A DNA stretch of 64,000 nt from Pseudomonas sp. KBW05 (GTDB taxonomy: Bacteria > Pseudomonadota > Gammaproteobacteria > Pseudomonadales > Pseudomonadaceae): NCBI RefSeq assembly GCF_003852405.1, contig NZ_QAJM01000009.1:234563-298562 (forward strand). Direction: 5' to 3'. Both the position numbers and the translations under genes were made by a program. The notes beneath the pieces are model-generated. The model was given only the letters and a program-made list of their open reading frames with translations. It was not told the DNA's origin and ran no database searches. Positions 41,504 through 50,303 of the stretch are shown one piece after another. The first letter of the stretch is position 1. Each line of letters starts with the position of its first letter.

Positions 41504-41505
41504 GA

Positions 41506-44500
41506 TTACGCGACGTCCTTCCTCACTCGGAACCACGCAGCATACAGGGCCGGCAGGAACAATAGGGTCAACGCCGTCGCCACAATCAACCCACCCATGA
41601 TCGCCACGGCCATCGGCCCAAAGAACACGCTGCGCGACAGCGGAATCATTGCCAGCACGGCAGCGAGAGCCGTGAGCACAATCGGACGGAAACGTCGGAC
41701 GGTGGCTTCGATAATCGCCTGCCACGGCGCCAGGCCCGCCTTGATGTCCTGTTCGATCTGGTCCACCAGGATCACCGAGTTGCGCATGATCATCCCCGAC
41801 AAGGCGATGGTGCCGAGCATGGCCACAAAGCCGAAGGGTTGGCGGAACACCAACAGGAACAGCGTCACGCCGATCAGGCCCAGCGGTGCCGTCAGAAACA
41901 CCATCGCCGTGCGTGAGAAGCTGCGCAGTTGCAGCATCAGCAATGTCAGCACCACCACGATGAACAACGGCACCCCAGCCTTGACCGAGTTCTGGCCGCG
42001 CGCGGAGTCTTCGACCGTGCCGCCGACGTCCAGCAAGTAACCATCCGGCAGTTCGGCACGTACCCCTTCCAGGGTCGGCAGGATTTGCTGGACCAGGGTA
42101 GCCGGTTGTTCCTTGCCGTAGATATCGGCGCGAACGGTCACCGTTGGCAGGCGGTTGCGGTGCCAGATGATGCCTTCTTCGAAGCCGTACTCCAGGGTGG
42201 CGATCTGCGACAACGCCACGCTTTTGCCGTTGTCGGTAGGCACCGCCAGGCTTGGCAGCAACGACAGCTCGGTGCGCTCATGCACGGTGCCGCGCAGGAG
42301 GATTTCGATCAACTCGTTGTCCTCCCGGTATTGGCTGACGCTGGAACCGGTGAGCGAGCTTTGCAGGAATTTCGACAGGTTGGCGGTGCTCACGCCGAGG
42401 GCGCGCGCACGGTCCTGGTCGATATTGAGGTAGACGATCTTGCTCGGCTCTTCCCAGTCCAGGTGCACGTTGACCACGTGGGTATTTTCGCGAACCTTGG
42501 CCGCCACTTTCCTCGCCAGGGCGCGGACTTCTTCGATGTGTTCGCCAGTCACACGGAACTGCACCGGGTAACCCACGGGCGGGCCGTTCTCCAGGCGCGT
42601 GACCCGCGAGCGCAGCTCTGGGAACTGTTCGTTGAGGGTTTCGATCAGCCACGTGCGCAGGCTTTCGCGCTCTTCGATGGTTTTGGCCAACACCACGAAC
42701 TGCGCAAAACTCGCAGCGGGTAATTGTTGGTCCAACGGCAGGTAGAAGCGCGGCGAACCGGTGCCGACATAGGCCACGTAGTTGTCGATGCCGGCGTGTT
42801 CCTTGAGCAGCGCTTCCAGGCGTTTGACCTGATCGGCGGTGTTGCTCAGGGACGTGCCTTCGGCCAGTTTCAGGTCGACCATCAGCTCCAGGCGACCGGA
42901 GGCTGGGAAAAACTGTTGCGGCACAAAACGAAACAGCGCCACCGAGCCGATAAACAGCAGCAAGGTCAGGACAATCACAGTTTTGCGCCGACGCACGCAC
43001 CATTCCACCAAACGCCTTACACGCTGGTAGAAGGGTGTGCCGTAGGGATCTGGCCCGTCAGTACCGTGCTTGGCCGCGTGAATCTTCGCCAGGTCCGGCA
43101 GGAGCTTTTCCCCCAGGTACGGCACGAACACCACCGCGGCGACCCAGGAGGCCAGCAAGGCAATGGTGACGACCTGGAAGATCGAGCGGGTGTATTCGCC
43201 GGTGCTCGATTGCGCGGTGGCAATCGGCAGGAAGCCGGCGGCGGTGATCAGCGTGCCGGTGAGCATCGGGAACGCGGTGCTGGTCCAGGCGAAACTCGCG
43301 GCCTTGAGCCGGTCGTAGCCCTGTTCCATTTTGATCGCCATCATTTCCACAGCGATGATTGCGTCGTCCACCAACAGGCCCAGGGCCAGTACCAGCGCGC
43401 CCAGGGAGATCTTGTGCAAGCCGATGCCAAGGTAATACATGCTGGCAAAGGTCATTGCCAACACCAGCGGAATCGCCAGGGCCACCACCATGCCGGTGCG
43501 CACGCCGAGGGAGAAAAAGCTCACCAGCAACACGATGGCCAAGGCTTCGGCCAGTACCTGGACGAATTCGCCGACACTGGTTTTCACCGCTGCCGGTTGG
43601 TCCGACACCTTGCGCAGTTCCATACCTGCCGGAAGATTCTTCTGCAAACGTGCGAACTCACCTTCCAGGGCCTTGCCCAGTACCAGGATGTCGCCACCGT
43701 CGCGCATGGCCACGGCCAGGCCGATGGCGTCCGCGCCCATGTAGCGCATGCGCGGTGCCGGTGGGTCGTTGAAGCCACGGTGGATATCCGCCACGTCGCC
43801 GATGCGGAAGGTGCGGTCACCGGCGCGGATCGGGAAGTTGCGGATCTCATCCACCGTCTTGAAGTTGCCCGACACCCGCAGCTGCACGCGCTCGGTCGGG
43901 GTTTCGAAGAAGCCGGCGGTGGAGACTGCGTTCTGTTCCTGCAAGGCCTGCTGTACGGCGGCCAACGGCAAGCCGAGGGTGGCCAGCTTGAGGTTGGACA
44001 GTTCGATCCAGATCTTCTCGTCCTGTAGGCCAAGTAGTTCGACCTTGCCGACATCCGGCACCCGTTGCAGTTGAATCTGGATGCGGTCGGCGTAGTCCTT
44101 GAGCACGGCGTAGTCAAAACCGTCGCCGGTCAGGGCGTAGATATTGCCAAAGGTGGTGCCGAATTCATCGTTGAAAAACGGCCCCTGGATATCCGGTGGC
44201 AAGGTCTGGCGGATGTCGCTGATCTTCTTGCGCACCTGGTACCACAACTCGGGAATCTGCGCCGAGTGCATGGAGTCGCGGGCCATGAAGGTGACCTGGG
44301 ATTCGCCGGGGCGCGAGAAGGACACGATGCGCTCGTACTCGCCGGTCTCCATCAGCTTTTTCTCGATGCGCTCGGTGACCTGGCGCGAGACTTCCTGGGC
44401 CGTGGCGCCTGGCCAGTTGGTCTTGATCACCATGGCCTTGAAGGTGAACGGCGGGTCTTCGCTTTGTCCCAGCTTGGTGTAGGACAGGGTGCCGACCACC

Positions 44501-44571
44501 GCCAGCAGGATCATCAGGAACAGTACGATCTGGCGATTACGCAACGCCCATTCGGAAAGATTGAAACCCAT
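41506..44571 (-). CDS. RND efflux pump permease
   Basis: This 1021-residue inner-membrane protein is an RND proton/drug antiporter with twelve membrane segments and two large periplasmic loops. The TM4 segment contains the paired aspartates used for proton relay (LLVDDAIIAVEMM). It starts like the AcrB family, with the first helix followed by the TKLGQSEDPPFTFKAM region. It follows its adaptor gene by 6 bases. No outer membrane channel gene is present, so it would have to use one such as OprM or TolC encoded elsewhere. The substrates cannot be read from the sequence. Confidence 0.93.
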   Translation of the reverse strand: MGFNLSEWALRNRQIVLFLMILLAVVGTLSYTKLGQSEDPPFTFKAMVIKTNWPGATAQEVSRQVTERIEKKLMETGEYERIVSFSRPGESQVTFMARDSMHSAQIPELWYQVRKKISDIRQTLPPDIQGPFFNDEFGTTFGNIYALTGDGFDYAVLKDYADRIQIQLQRVPDVGKVELLGLQDEKIWIELSNLKLATLGLPLAAVQQALQEQNAVSTAGFFETPTERVQLRVSGNFKTVDEIRNFPIRAGDRTFRIGDVADIHRGFNDPPAPRMRYMGADAIGLAVAMRDGGDILVLGKALEGEFARLQKNLPAGMELRKVSDQPAAVKTSVGEFVQVLAEALAIVLLVSFFSLGVRTGMVVALAIPLVLAMTFASMYYLGIGLHKISLGALVLALGLLVDDAIIAVEMMAIKMEQGYDRLKAASFAWTSTAFPMLTGTLITAAGFLPIATAQSSTGEYTRSIFQVVTIALLASWVAAVVFVPYLGEKLLPDLAKIHAAKHGTDGPDPYGTPFYQRVRRLVEWCVRRRKTVIVLTLLLFIGSVALFRFVPQQFFPASGRLELMVDLKLAEGTSLSNTADQVKRLEALLKEHAGIDNYVAYVGTGSPRFYLPLDQQLPAASFAQFVVLAKTIEERESLRTWLIETLNEQFPELRSRVTRLENGPPVGYPVQFRVTGEHIEEVRALARKVAAKVRENTHVVNVHLDWEEPSKIVYLNIDQDRARALGVSTANLSKFLQSSLTGSSVSQYREDNELIEILLRGTVHERTELSLLPSLAVPTDNGKSVALSQIATLEYGFEEGIIWHRNRLPTVTVRADIYGKEQPATLVQQILPTLEGVRAELPDGYLLDVGGTVEDSARGQNSVKAGVPLFIVVVLTLLMLQLRSFSRTAMVFLTAPLGLIGVTLFLLVFRQPFGFVAMLGTIALSGMIMRNSVILVDQIEQDIKAGLAPWQAIIEATVRRFRPIVLTALAAVLAMIPLSRSVFFGPMAVAIMGGLIVATALTLLFLPALYAAWFRVRKDVA

Positions 44572-44577
44572 CGGGGA

Positions 44578-45678
44578 CTACTCCTTGGCCGCCAGATTCA
44601 CCACCCGGTTGGAACGATCCACCGGGCGCACTTGCTGGCCCTCATGGAGCACATGCACACCCGCCGCGATCACCCAGTCCGTGGGGCTCAAGCCTTCCAG
44701 CACGGGCACACTTTTCTCGCCGAAGGCACCGATGCGCACCGGCGTGCGTTTAAGAGTGTTGTCCGCCTGTACTCGCCAGACGTAGGAATCGCCATTTTCT
44801 GCACTGAGGGCAGACAGCGGCACCGACAGCGGAATCACGCCGTCTGCCTGTATGAAAACACGAGCGCTTTGCCCCAGTTCAGCGGGGACCTTGCCGCCGG
44901 TGAACGCCACGCGTGCAGCAAAAGTGCGTGATTTTGGATCGGCGGCTGGGGACAGTTCACGAATACGCCCGGCGAAACGCTGGTCGGGCTGGCTCCACAA
45001 CTCGACGGACACCGGCTGGCCGATCTTGAACCGGCCGAAGCCTTGCTCCGGCAGGCTGATCAGCACTTCGCGCTCACCGTCGGTGGCCAGGGTAAACACC
45101 GTCTGACCGGCAGACACCACTTGGCCCACTTCCACCGCACGCTTGGCGACGACGCCGTCCTGCGGTGCGCGCAACGTGGCATAACCGGCCTGGTTGCTCG
45201 ACACGTCGAACTCGGCCTTGATCTGCTTGAGGCGCGCTTCGCCGGATCGGTAGAGGTTTTCCGAATTGTCGTACTGGGAACGGCTGACCATCTGACGGTC
45301 CATCAGGGTCTTGTAGCGGTCGCGCTCGGCGCGCACCAGGCTCAGGTTGGCCTCGGCGGCGGCCACTTGGGCACGGGTGGCTTCCAGTTGCAGGCGCACG
45401 TCTTGCGGGTCCAGTTCGGCCAGCGGCTGGTTGGCCTTGACCCGCTCGCCCTCCTCCACCAGACGTTTGCTGACTTTGCCGCCAATGCGAAAGGCCAGGT
45501 CAGGCTCATAGCGCGCACGCACTTCGCCGGGGTAGCTGTCACTCGCCTGCGCCGAGGGCTGCGGTTGCACCACCATGGCCGGGCGGATAACGGTCTGGGG
45601 GGCTTCCTCGTGACCGCAGGCGGCCAGCAGGAAAGCCAAGCTGACAGGCAACGCAAGGGGCAGGAAAGTACTGCGCAT
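44578..45678 (-). CDS. RND efflux periplasmic adaptor (membrane fusion protein)
   Basis: The 366-residue precursor is a lipoprotein with lipobox LLAAC and cysteine at residue 21. It has the adaptor layout: a lipoyl-like half motif (VSKRLVEEGERVKANQPLAELD), a helical hairpin rich in Ala, Glu and Arg, the second lipoyl half (LRAPQDGVVAKRAVEVGQVV) and a C-terminal beta-barrel and membrane-proximal domain. It bridges the pump to an outer membrane channel. It is the first gene of the operon and is divergent from a TetR regulator across a palindrome-rich promoter. Confidence 0.93.
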   Translation of the reverse strand: MRSTFLPLALPVSLAFLLAACGHEEAPQTVIRPAMVVQPQPSAQASDSYPGEVRARYEPDLAFRIGGKVSKRLVEEGERVKANQPLAELDPQDVRLQLEATRAQVAAAEANLSLVRAERDRYKTLMDRQMVSRSQYDNSENLYRSGEARLKQIKAEFDVSSNQAGYATLRAPQDGVVAKRAVEVGQVVSAGQTVFTLATDGEREVLISLPEQGFGRFKIGQPVSVELWSQPDQRFAGRIRELSPAADPKSRTFAARVAFTGGKVPAELGQSARVFIQADGVIPLSVPLSALSAENGDSYVWRVQADNTLKRTPVRIGAFGEKSVPVLEGLSPTDWVIAAGVHVLHEGQQVRPVDRSNRVVNLAAKE

Positions 45679-45712
45679 GCTGAAGGACCTTTCGCAAATG
45701 GAGCTAGGAATA

Positions 45713-45760
45713 ATTATACTGGCCGGTATGTTATTAATACCAAACTCGCCAGTCCAGTAT
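45713..45760. promoter_or_regulatory. Divergent promoter and operator of the RND pump and TetR gene
   Basis: Nested inverted repeats fill this gap: ATACTGG (45716-45722) with CCAGTAT (45754-45760), ACTGGC (45718-45723) with GCCAGT (45748-45753), and GGTAT (45725-45729) with ATACC (45737-45741). On the minus strand TATAAT at 45713-45718 is a consensus -10 for the pump. TATACT at 45715-45720 could serve the regulator. A TetR protein bound here would block both promoters. Confidence 0.65.
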
Positions 45761-45771
45761 TAAAGGTGAAA

Positions 45772-46407
45772 ATGTCCGACAATCCTGTAAACACCAATAG
45801 CCCCGGGCGTCCCAAGGACATGGCAAAACGCCAGGCAATCCTCGAAGCAGCGAAAATCCTGTTTTTGAGCAATGGCTACGCCAGTACCAGCATGGACGCG
45901 GTGGCACTGGAAGCCGGCGTTTCGAAGCTGACCGTCTACAGCCACTTCACCGACAAAGAGACCTTGTTCACCGCTGCCGTCGTGGCGACGTGCGAGGAAC
46001 AACTGCCGGTGATGTACTTCGAGCTGCCCGCAGGCATGCCTGTGGAGACGGTGTTGCTGAACATCGCGCGGGGGTTCCATCGGCTGGTCAACAGCGAGGA
46101 ATCGGTGAACCTGCATCGCCTGATGATGACCACCGGCAACCAGGACGTGAAACTCTCGCAGATCTTTTTCGAAGCCGGCCCGATGCGCATGTTGCAGGGT
46201 ATGGAACGCCTGTTGAGCAAGATCGACCAGAGCGGTGCGCTGAGTATCGACAAACCCTTTACGGCGGCCGAGCACTTCTTTTGCCTGCTCAAGGGCACGG
46301 CGAATTTCTGCTTGCTGTATGGCTGTGGCGGACAGTTGAGTGAAGAAGCCGCCGAGGCGCATGTGCGGGATGTGGTGGGGTTGTTTATGCGGGCTTATCG
46401 GGTCTGA
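45772..46407 (+). CDS. TetR/AcrR family regulator of the RND pump
   Basis: The 211-residue protein has an N-terminal TetR helix-turn-helix (RQAILEAAKILFLSNGYAST, then SKLTVYSHFTDKE) and a larger C-terminal ligand-binding domain. I chose the ATG at 45772 with AAGGTG upstream; a much longer frame upstream is antisense to the adaptor gene. It is divergent from the pump operon across 93 bases packed with palindromes, so it most likely represses the pump and itself. The inducer is unknown. Confidence 0.92.
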   Translation: MSDNPVNTNSPGRPKDMAKRQAILEAAKILFLSNGYASTSMDAVALEAGVSKLTVYSHFTDKETLFTAAVVATCEEQLPVMYFELPAGMPVETVLLNIARGFHRLVNSEESVNLHRLMMTTGNQDVKLSQIFFEAGPMRMLQGMERLLSKIDQSGALSIDKPFTAAEHFFCLLKGTANFCLLYGCGGQLSEEAAEAHVRDVVGLFMRAYRV

Positions 46408-46433
46408 GGCCTTGTGGTGACTGGCCGGACGCT

Positions 46434-46515
46434 TTCGCGAGCAAGCCCGCTCCCACATTCGACTGCATTCCAAAGCTGGAACTCGGTCAACTGTGGGAGC
46501 GGGCTTGCTCGCGAA
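46434..46515. repeat. REP pair in the reverse (inward-TGTGGGA) arrangement
   Basis: Two REP halves are present, but here the CGCGAGCAAGCCCGCTCCCA half comes first and the TGTGGGAGCGGGCTTGCTCG half second. The TGTGGGA ends therefore face inward around a 30-base loop, opposite to every other pair in the window. It lies between the convergent TetR and rsmJ genes. Confidence 0.88.
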
Positions 46516-46539
46516 GAGGCCCTCAAGGCCAATGAAGAC

Positions 46540-47322
46540 TCAGCCCTTGAGCGCCTTCTTCGGATAAATATCATACCGGCTGGACTTGCCATCCAGCGCA
46601 TGGCTGGGCTTTGGCCCCTCAATGCACGGCGCCTTGCGCGGCCGCTTCACCACCACCCGGTGGCTGGCCAGGGCCAACGCCGCGGCAAGCAAGGCCGGGG
46701 CATCCGGGTCATCCCCGACCAAGGGCCGGAACAGGCGCATTTCCTTCTTCACCAGGGCGGTTTTCTCACGGTGCGGGAACATCGGGTCGAGGTAGATCAC
46801 CTGCGGCGGCTCGCCTTCCCAATTGCGCATCACGTCGATGGAATTACCCTTGAGCAGCTTCATGCGCGCGACGATCGGTGCCACTTCAAAATCATCCGCA
46901 CCGCGTGCCAGGCCGTCTTCGAGCAAGGCGCCGATCAGCGGCTGGCGCTCGATCAGGCTCATGTCGCAGCCCAGGCTGGCCAACACGAACGCGTCCTTGC
47001 CCAGCCCCGCCGTGGCGTCCAGCACCCGTGGGCGCACGCCTTGGGCGATGCCCACGGCCTTGGCAATCATCTGCCCGCTGCCGCCGCCGTATAAACGTCG
47101 GTGTGCGGCGCCGCCTTCGACGAAGTCCACGCGCACCGCTCCCGGCGCTTCAGGCCCGAGCTGTTGCAGCTGTAGGCCTTGCTCACCGACCTGCAGGGAA
47201 AAATCCGCATCGGCCAGTTGCAAAGGCAGGTCAAGCCGGGCCGCCCACTGTTCGGCCAGGGCCTGGAAACCCTCGGCCAAGGCCTCGACCCGGATGCGGC
47301 TGGCCGCTGGTTGTTCGCTCAT
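46540..47322 (-). CDS. rsmJ: 16S rRNA (guanine1516-N2)-methyltransferase
   Basis: RsmJ methylates N2 of G1516 in 16S rRNA. The 260-residue protein is a SAM-dependent methyltransferase with motif I as [16 protein letters not shown] near residue 105, the [10 protein letters not shown] segment upstream and the catalytic YLDPMFPHR motif, which fits N2-guanine enzymes. The C-terminus ([13 protein letters not shown]) is typical of the family. I chose the ATG at 47322; a TTG directly upstream is in frame. It is divergent from the next gene across 96 bases. Confidence 0.93.
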   Translation of the reverse strand: MSEQPAASRIRVEALAEGFQALAEQWAARLDLPLQLADADFSLQVGEQGLQLQQLGPEAPGAVRVDFVEGGAAHRRLYGGGSGQMIAKAVGIAQGVRPRVLDATAGLGKDAFVLASLGCDMSLIERQPLIGALLEDGLARGADDFEVAPIVARMKLLKGNSIDVMRNWEGEPPQVIYLDPMFPHREKTALVKKEMRLFRPLVGDDPDAPALLAAALALASHRVVVKRPRKAPCIEGPKPSHALDGKSSRYDIYPKKALKG

Positions 47323-47418
47323 CAATCGCTACGCTCAAAAATATTAAGGATCGGCAAACAACGGCCGATAAAACCTACAGTCAGGTATTTTGCCAGAGCT
47401 GAGCGTCGACCGAGAAAA

Positions 47419-48039
47419 ATGTCAGACATTCTTCCCCAAACCATCGGTGTACTGCCGACCCACAACCACTACGGCCTGCGCAATACCCAAGCGCTGGCCG
47501 GGGTGAGTCATGTGTGGCAGGACTTCTTCGCCCGGGCGTTGGCCGAGCAGCTCGGCGCCACGCCGGACGCGCTCGCCGCCCAGGCGCCGGCACCGCTGGA
47601 CCCGGAAGTTGAACCTCGCGCTGGCGCCGACCTGCTGTCACAGATCCTCACCCAGCGTGAGTGCGACGTGAAAGACACCGAGATCGCCCCGCCTGAGCCG
47701 CTGTTCCTGCCGATTGCCGAGTTCGAGACCGAATTGCTGCCACCGGCGGCCACACCGTTCCCGGACGACGAAATCGTCGCCCAACAGCGCCAGCAGAATT
47801 TCGACAGCGGCTGGGTCCGCCCCATCGTACTGACGGCCGGCCAACCATTGCCGGAGCCCGGCCCGGCCCCCGAACCGCGCCCCCTGCACCTGCCCATCGC
47901 CGAGTTCGAACTGGACCTGCTGCCACCGGCCGCCACGCCGTACCCGGACGAAGAACTGGTGGAGCAACAGAAGGCCTTGGACTTCGACTACTACTGGGCA
48001 CGCCCGCTGGTCACACAAAACCTGCGCCTGGCTGCCTGA
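47419..48039 (+). CDS. Protein with a duplicated 42-residue unit, function unknown
   Basis: I cannot assign a family to this 206-residue protein. After a mixed N-terminal region, two units of 42 residues occur at about 96-137 and 157-198. They share 27 identical positions, including LPIAEFE, LPPAATP and a closing W.RP.V. Proline-rich linkers (PEPGPAPEPRP) separate them. There is no signal peptide or membrane segment, and the product is acidic. The start at 47419 has a purine-rich upstream GAGAAAA. It is divergent from rsmJ, and its stop lies next to that of the convergent PEP-mutase-like gene. Confidence 0.75.
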   Translation: MSDILPQTIGVLPTHNHYGLRNTQALAGVSHVWQDFFARALAEQLGATPDALAAQAPAPLDPEVEPRAGADLLSQILTQRECDVKDTEIAPPEPLFLPIAEFETELLPPAATPFPDDEIVAQQRQQNFDSGWVRPIVLTAGQPLPEPGPAPEPRPLHLPIAEFELDLLPPAATPYPDEELVEQQKALDFDYYWARPLVTQNLRLAA

Positions 48040-48040
48040 C

Positions 48041-48868
48041 TCAGTCCTTGAAGAAAGCGTTGGCCTGGCTGAACGGCATCTTGCGTTCGGTGAAGGTAAA
48101 CGTGCCCAACTCATACACCTCCTGCGCCGCCCGATAGAACTCGCCATACGCCGCCAACGCCAGGGCCGAGCCGACACTGATACGCCGCACGCCCATCTCG
48201 CTCAATTGCGCGACGCTCAAGTTCAGACCGCCGGACATCAACACATTCACCGGCTTGGGCGCGACGGCCTTGACCACCGCCAGCACTTCCTCGGCACTGC
48301 GCAAGGCCGGCGCGTAGAGCACGTCGGCGCCGGCTTCGGCGTAGGCTTGCAGGCGGCGAATGGTGTCGGGCAAATCCAGGCGGCCATGCAGGAGGTTTTC
48401 TGCGCGGGCGGTCAGAGTGAAGGGAAATGGCAGACTGCGGGCAGCGGCAACGGCGGCTTCCACGCGCTCCACGGACAGGTCAAAGGGATAGATCGGGTCA
48501 ACCGCGATGCCCGTGGCATCTTCGATGGAGCCACCGACGATACCGCTGGCCGCCGCGCGCAGGATGGTCTGGGCGCAACCTTCGGGGGTGTCGCTGAAGC
48601 CGTTTTCCAGGTCCGCCGCCACCGGCAACGCCGTCGCCCGCACGATGGCGCTGGCATTGCTCAAGGTGTCTTCCAGGGACAATGCGCCTTCCGCATCCGG
48701 CCGGCCGAGGCTGAATGCATAGCCGGCACTGGTGGTGGCCAGGGCTTCAAAGCCGAGGCTGGCGAGCATGATCGCGGAGCCGGCATCCCACGGGTTGGGC
48801 ATCACAAATGCGCGATCACGCTCATGCAAGGCCTTGAAGGTTTCGGCGCGAAGGGTTTGGGCATCCAT
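48041..48868 (-). CDS. Isocitrate lyase/PEP mutase family protein
   Basis: The 275-residue protein has the TIM barrel of the ICL/PEP mutase superfamily. Visible signatures are the MPNPWDAGSA segment near residue 23, ADLENGF near residue 85, and GSIEDATG near residue 113, which hold the magnesium-binding acidic residues. Members cleave or rearrange C-C or C-P bonds of 2-oxo acids. The diagnostic KKCGH motif of isocitrate lyase is not present, so the reaction here is unassigned. It stands alone, with DUF72 28 bases upstream on the same strand. Confidence 0.85.
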   Translation of the reverse strand: MDAQTLRAETFKALHERDRAFVMPNPWDAGSAIMLASLGFEALATTSAGYAFSLGRPDAEGALSLEDTLSNASAIVRATALPVAADLENGFSDTPEGCAQTILRAAASGIVGGSIEDATGIAVDPIYPFDLSVERVEAAVAAARSLPFPFTLTARAENLLHGRLDLPDTIRRLQAYAEAGADVLYAPALRSAEEVLAVVKAVAPKPVNVLMSGGLNLSVAQLSEMGVRRISVGSALALAAYGEFYRAAQEVYELGTFTFTERKMPFSQANAFFKD

Positions 48869-48895
48869 GTCTGGCTCCTGGCGAAAAAAGGAGCC

Positions 48896-49756
48896 CTAGA
48901 GTAACCCCAGTTGCTCCACAGCAGGCGTTCGATTCAGGGTCGGCAGCGGCGGCAGTCCAGGCAGGCGCGCCATCAACTGCTCATGAAAACGCAGCGCCAG
49001 TTGCGCCGCCAGGCGGTTGTCCGAGGTGTGCAGGAACACGTAGGGCGTGCGGCCCTCTTCGATCCAGTCGGCGATCTTTGCAACCCACGGAATCAGGAAC
49101 GGATCGTTGGCTTCAAGCTCGGGATGGCCGATAAATCGTACTTGGGGGAACAGCGTCAGCGCGGCCGGACGTGGCGGCACCTTGGGTTTTTTCGACTGGG
49201 CGTGCAGCACCGCCGCCGAGGTCGACGTGCAGCTGAACAGCGCACGCGGGTCCAGGCAGATGCGCTCAACACCCCGATCACGCAATAGCCGGTTGAGCAT
49301 GCGCTCGGCGTCGCCCTTGGCGAAGAATTCGGGGTGGCGCACTTCCACCGCCAGCGGGCGCTCCAGGCCATCGATAAATCCCGCCAACTCGGCGAGCCGC
49401 TGCGGCGAAAAGGTCGCCGACAATTGCAGCCACATCGGCGACACACGCTCACCCAGCGGGCTCATCAAGCCGACAAAGCTTTCCGCTGCCGGCAACTGCT
49501 CGCGCAAGTCGCCGCCATGGCTGATATCACCCGGGAATTTCGCGGTGAAACGAAAATCCTCGGGCATGATCTCGGCCCAGCGCTGCACCGTGGTGGCTGA
49601 GGGGCGCGCATAAAACGTGGTGTTGCCCTCAACGGCGTTGAAGACCTGAGAATAAAGGGAGAGGTAATCGCTGGAGCGCGCATCGGCCGGGTACAGGTAC
49701 TCGCGCCAGGCGTTTTCACTCCAGGACGGGCAACCGATGAAATAAGGCAGGCGCAT
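48896..49756 (-). CDS. DUF72 family protein (YecE-like)
   Basis: The 286-residue protein belongs to the DUF72 (YecE) TIM-barrel family, whose function is not known. The N-terminal IGCPSWSENAWREYLYP and the NTTFYARPSATTVQRWAE segment are hallmarks, and a RHPEFF-type motif (VRHPEFF) follows in the middle. I chose the ATG at 49756 (MRLPYFIGCPSW), which overlaps the stop of the small upstream gene as TGATG. The two are very likely translated together. Confidence 0.88.
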   Translation of the reverse strand: MRLPYFIGCPSWSENAWREYLYPADARSSDYLSLYSQVFNAVEGNTTFYARPSATTVQRWAEIMPEDFRFTAKFPGDISHGGDLREQLPAAESFVGLMSPLGERVSPMWLQLSATFSPQRLAELAGFIDGLERPLAVEVRHPEFFAKGDAERMLNRLLRDRGVERICLDPRALFSCTSTSAAVLHAQSKKPKVPPRPAALTLFPQVRFIGHPELEANDPFLIPWVAKIADWIEEGRTPYVFLHTSDNRLAAQLALRFHEQLMARLPGLPPLPTLNRTPAVEQLGLL

Positions 49757-50046
49757 CAGATGTGGATGTCGAGACCCAGCACTTCCATATCCCATTCGAC
49801 AAAGCCGGCGGTGGTCAAGTAGCTGGCCAAGGCAGTGGCAACGCTTTTGCTCATGGAGCGGGGGAAGACCATGTCTTGCTGACGGGCGGGAAGACCACTG
49901 ATACGCGCTTGGGCATTGGCCTGCGCATCGGCTTGGACTTCGATGAAGTCCGGCGAATCCTCGACAGCGTCATCCACCGTCGCATTGGCCTTACGCGGCT
50001 TGCGCTTGATTGGGTAGGACTGTGAGGAAAAGCCATCAATACGCAT
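49756..50046 (-). CDS. Small conserved protein upstream of DUF72
   Basis: I do not recognise this 96-residue protein. It has no signal peptide. A basic N-terminal stretch (PIKRKPRKAN) is followed by an acidic, Ala- and Gln-rich middle and a C-terminal hydrophobic helix (SVATALASYLTTAGFVEWD). The one-base overlap of its stop with the DUF72 start and its neighbour-like codon use support a real gene. Its job may relate to DUF72, but that is inferred from position only. Confidence 0.7.
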   Translation of the reverse strand: MRIDGFSSQSYPIKRKPRKANATVDDAVEDSPDFIEVQADAQANAQARISGLPARQQDMVFPRSMSKSVATALASYLTTAGFVEWDMEVLGLDIHI

Positions 50047-50207
50047 GGGCGCGAACTCGCTATCAGTAATGGCATTTTAGTGGCGCAATCCGTAGCGCGC
50101 AAATGCTCTGGTGATAACTAGAACACATAATTTGCAAAAGGTTTAAAAGCTGGGGCAAATTCTGACGATTGGCGCATTTAGCGGCGTGTTTGCGTTTGTG
50201 GAGGACC

Positions 50208-50302
50208 TGTGGCGAGGGAGCTTGCTCCCGCTGGAGTGCGCAGCGCTCCCGCTTTTTTTGGGGCCGCTACGCAGCCCAGCGGGAGCAAGCTCCCTCGCCA
50301 CA
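50208..50302. repeat. REP inverted pair, third subtype, after tsaB
   Basis: TGTGGCGAGGGAGCTTGCTC and its reverse complement face each other, with a long central region that also carries GCGCAGCGCTCCC. This subtype (GCGAGGGAGCTTGCTCCCGCT) differs from the other two in the window. It abuts the tsaB stop codon and probably also ends that transcript. Confidence 0.88.
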
Positions 50303-50303
50303 T

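Noticed and set aside
45043-45771. A long upstream extension of the TetR gene
   Set aside because: The extension is antisense to the adaptor gene. TetR homology begins after the ATG at 45772, which has its own ribosome binding site.
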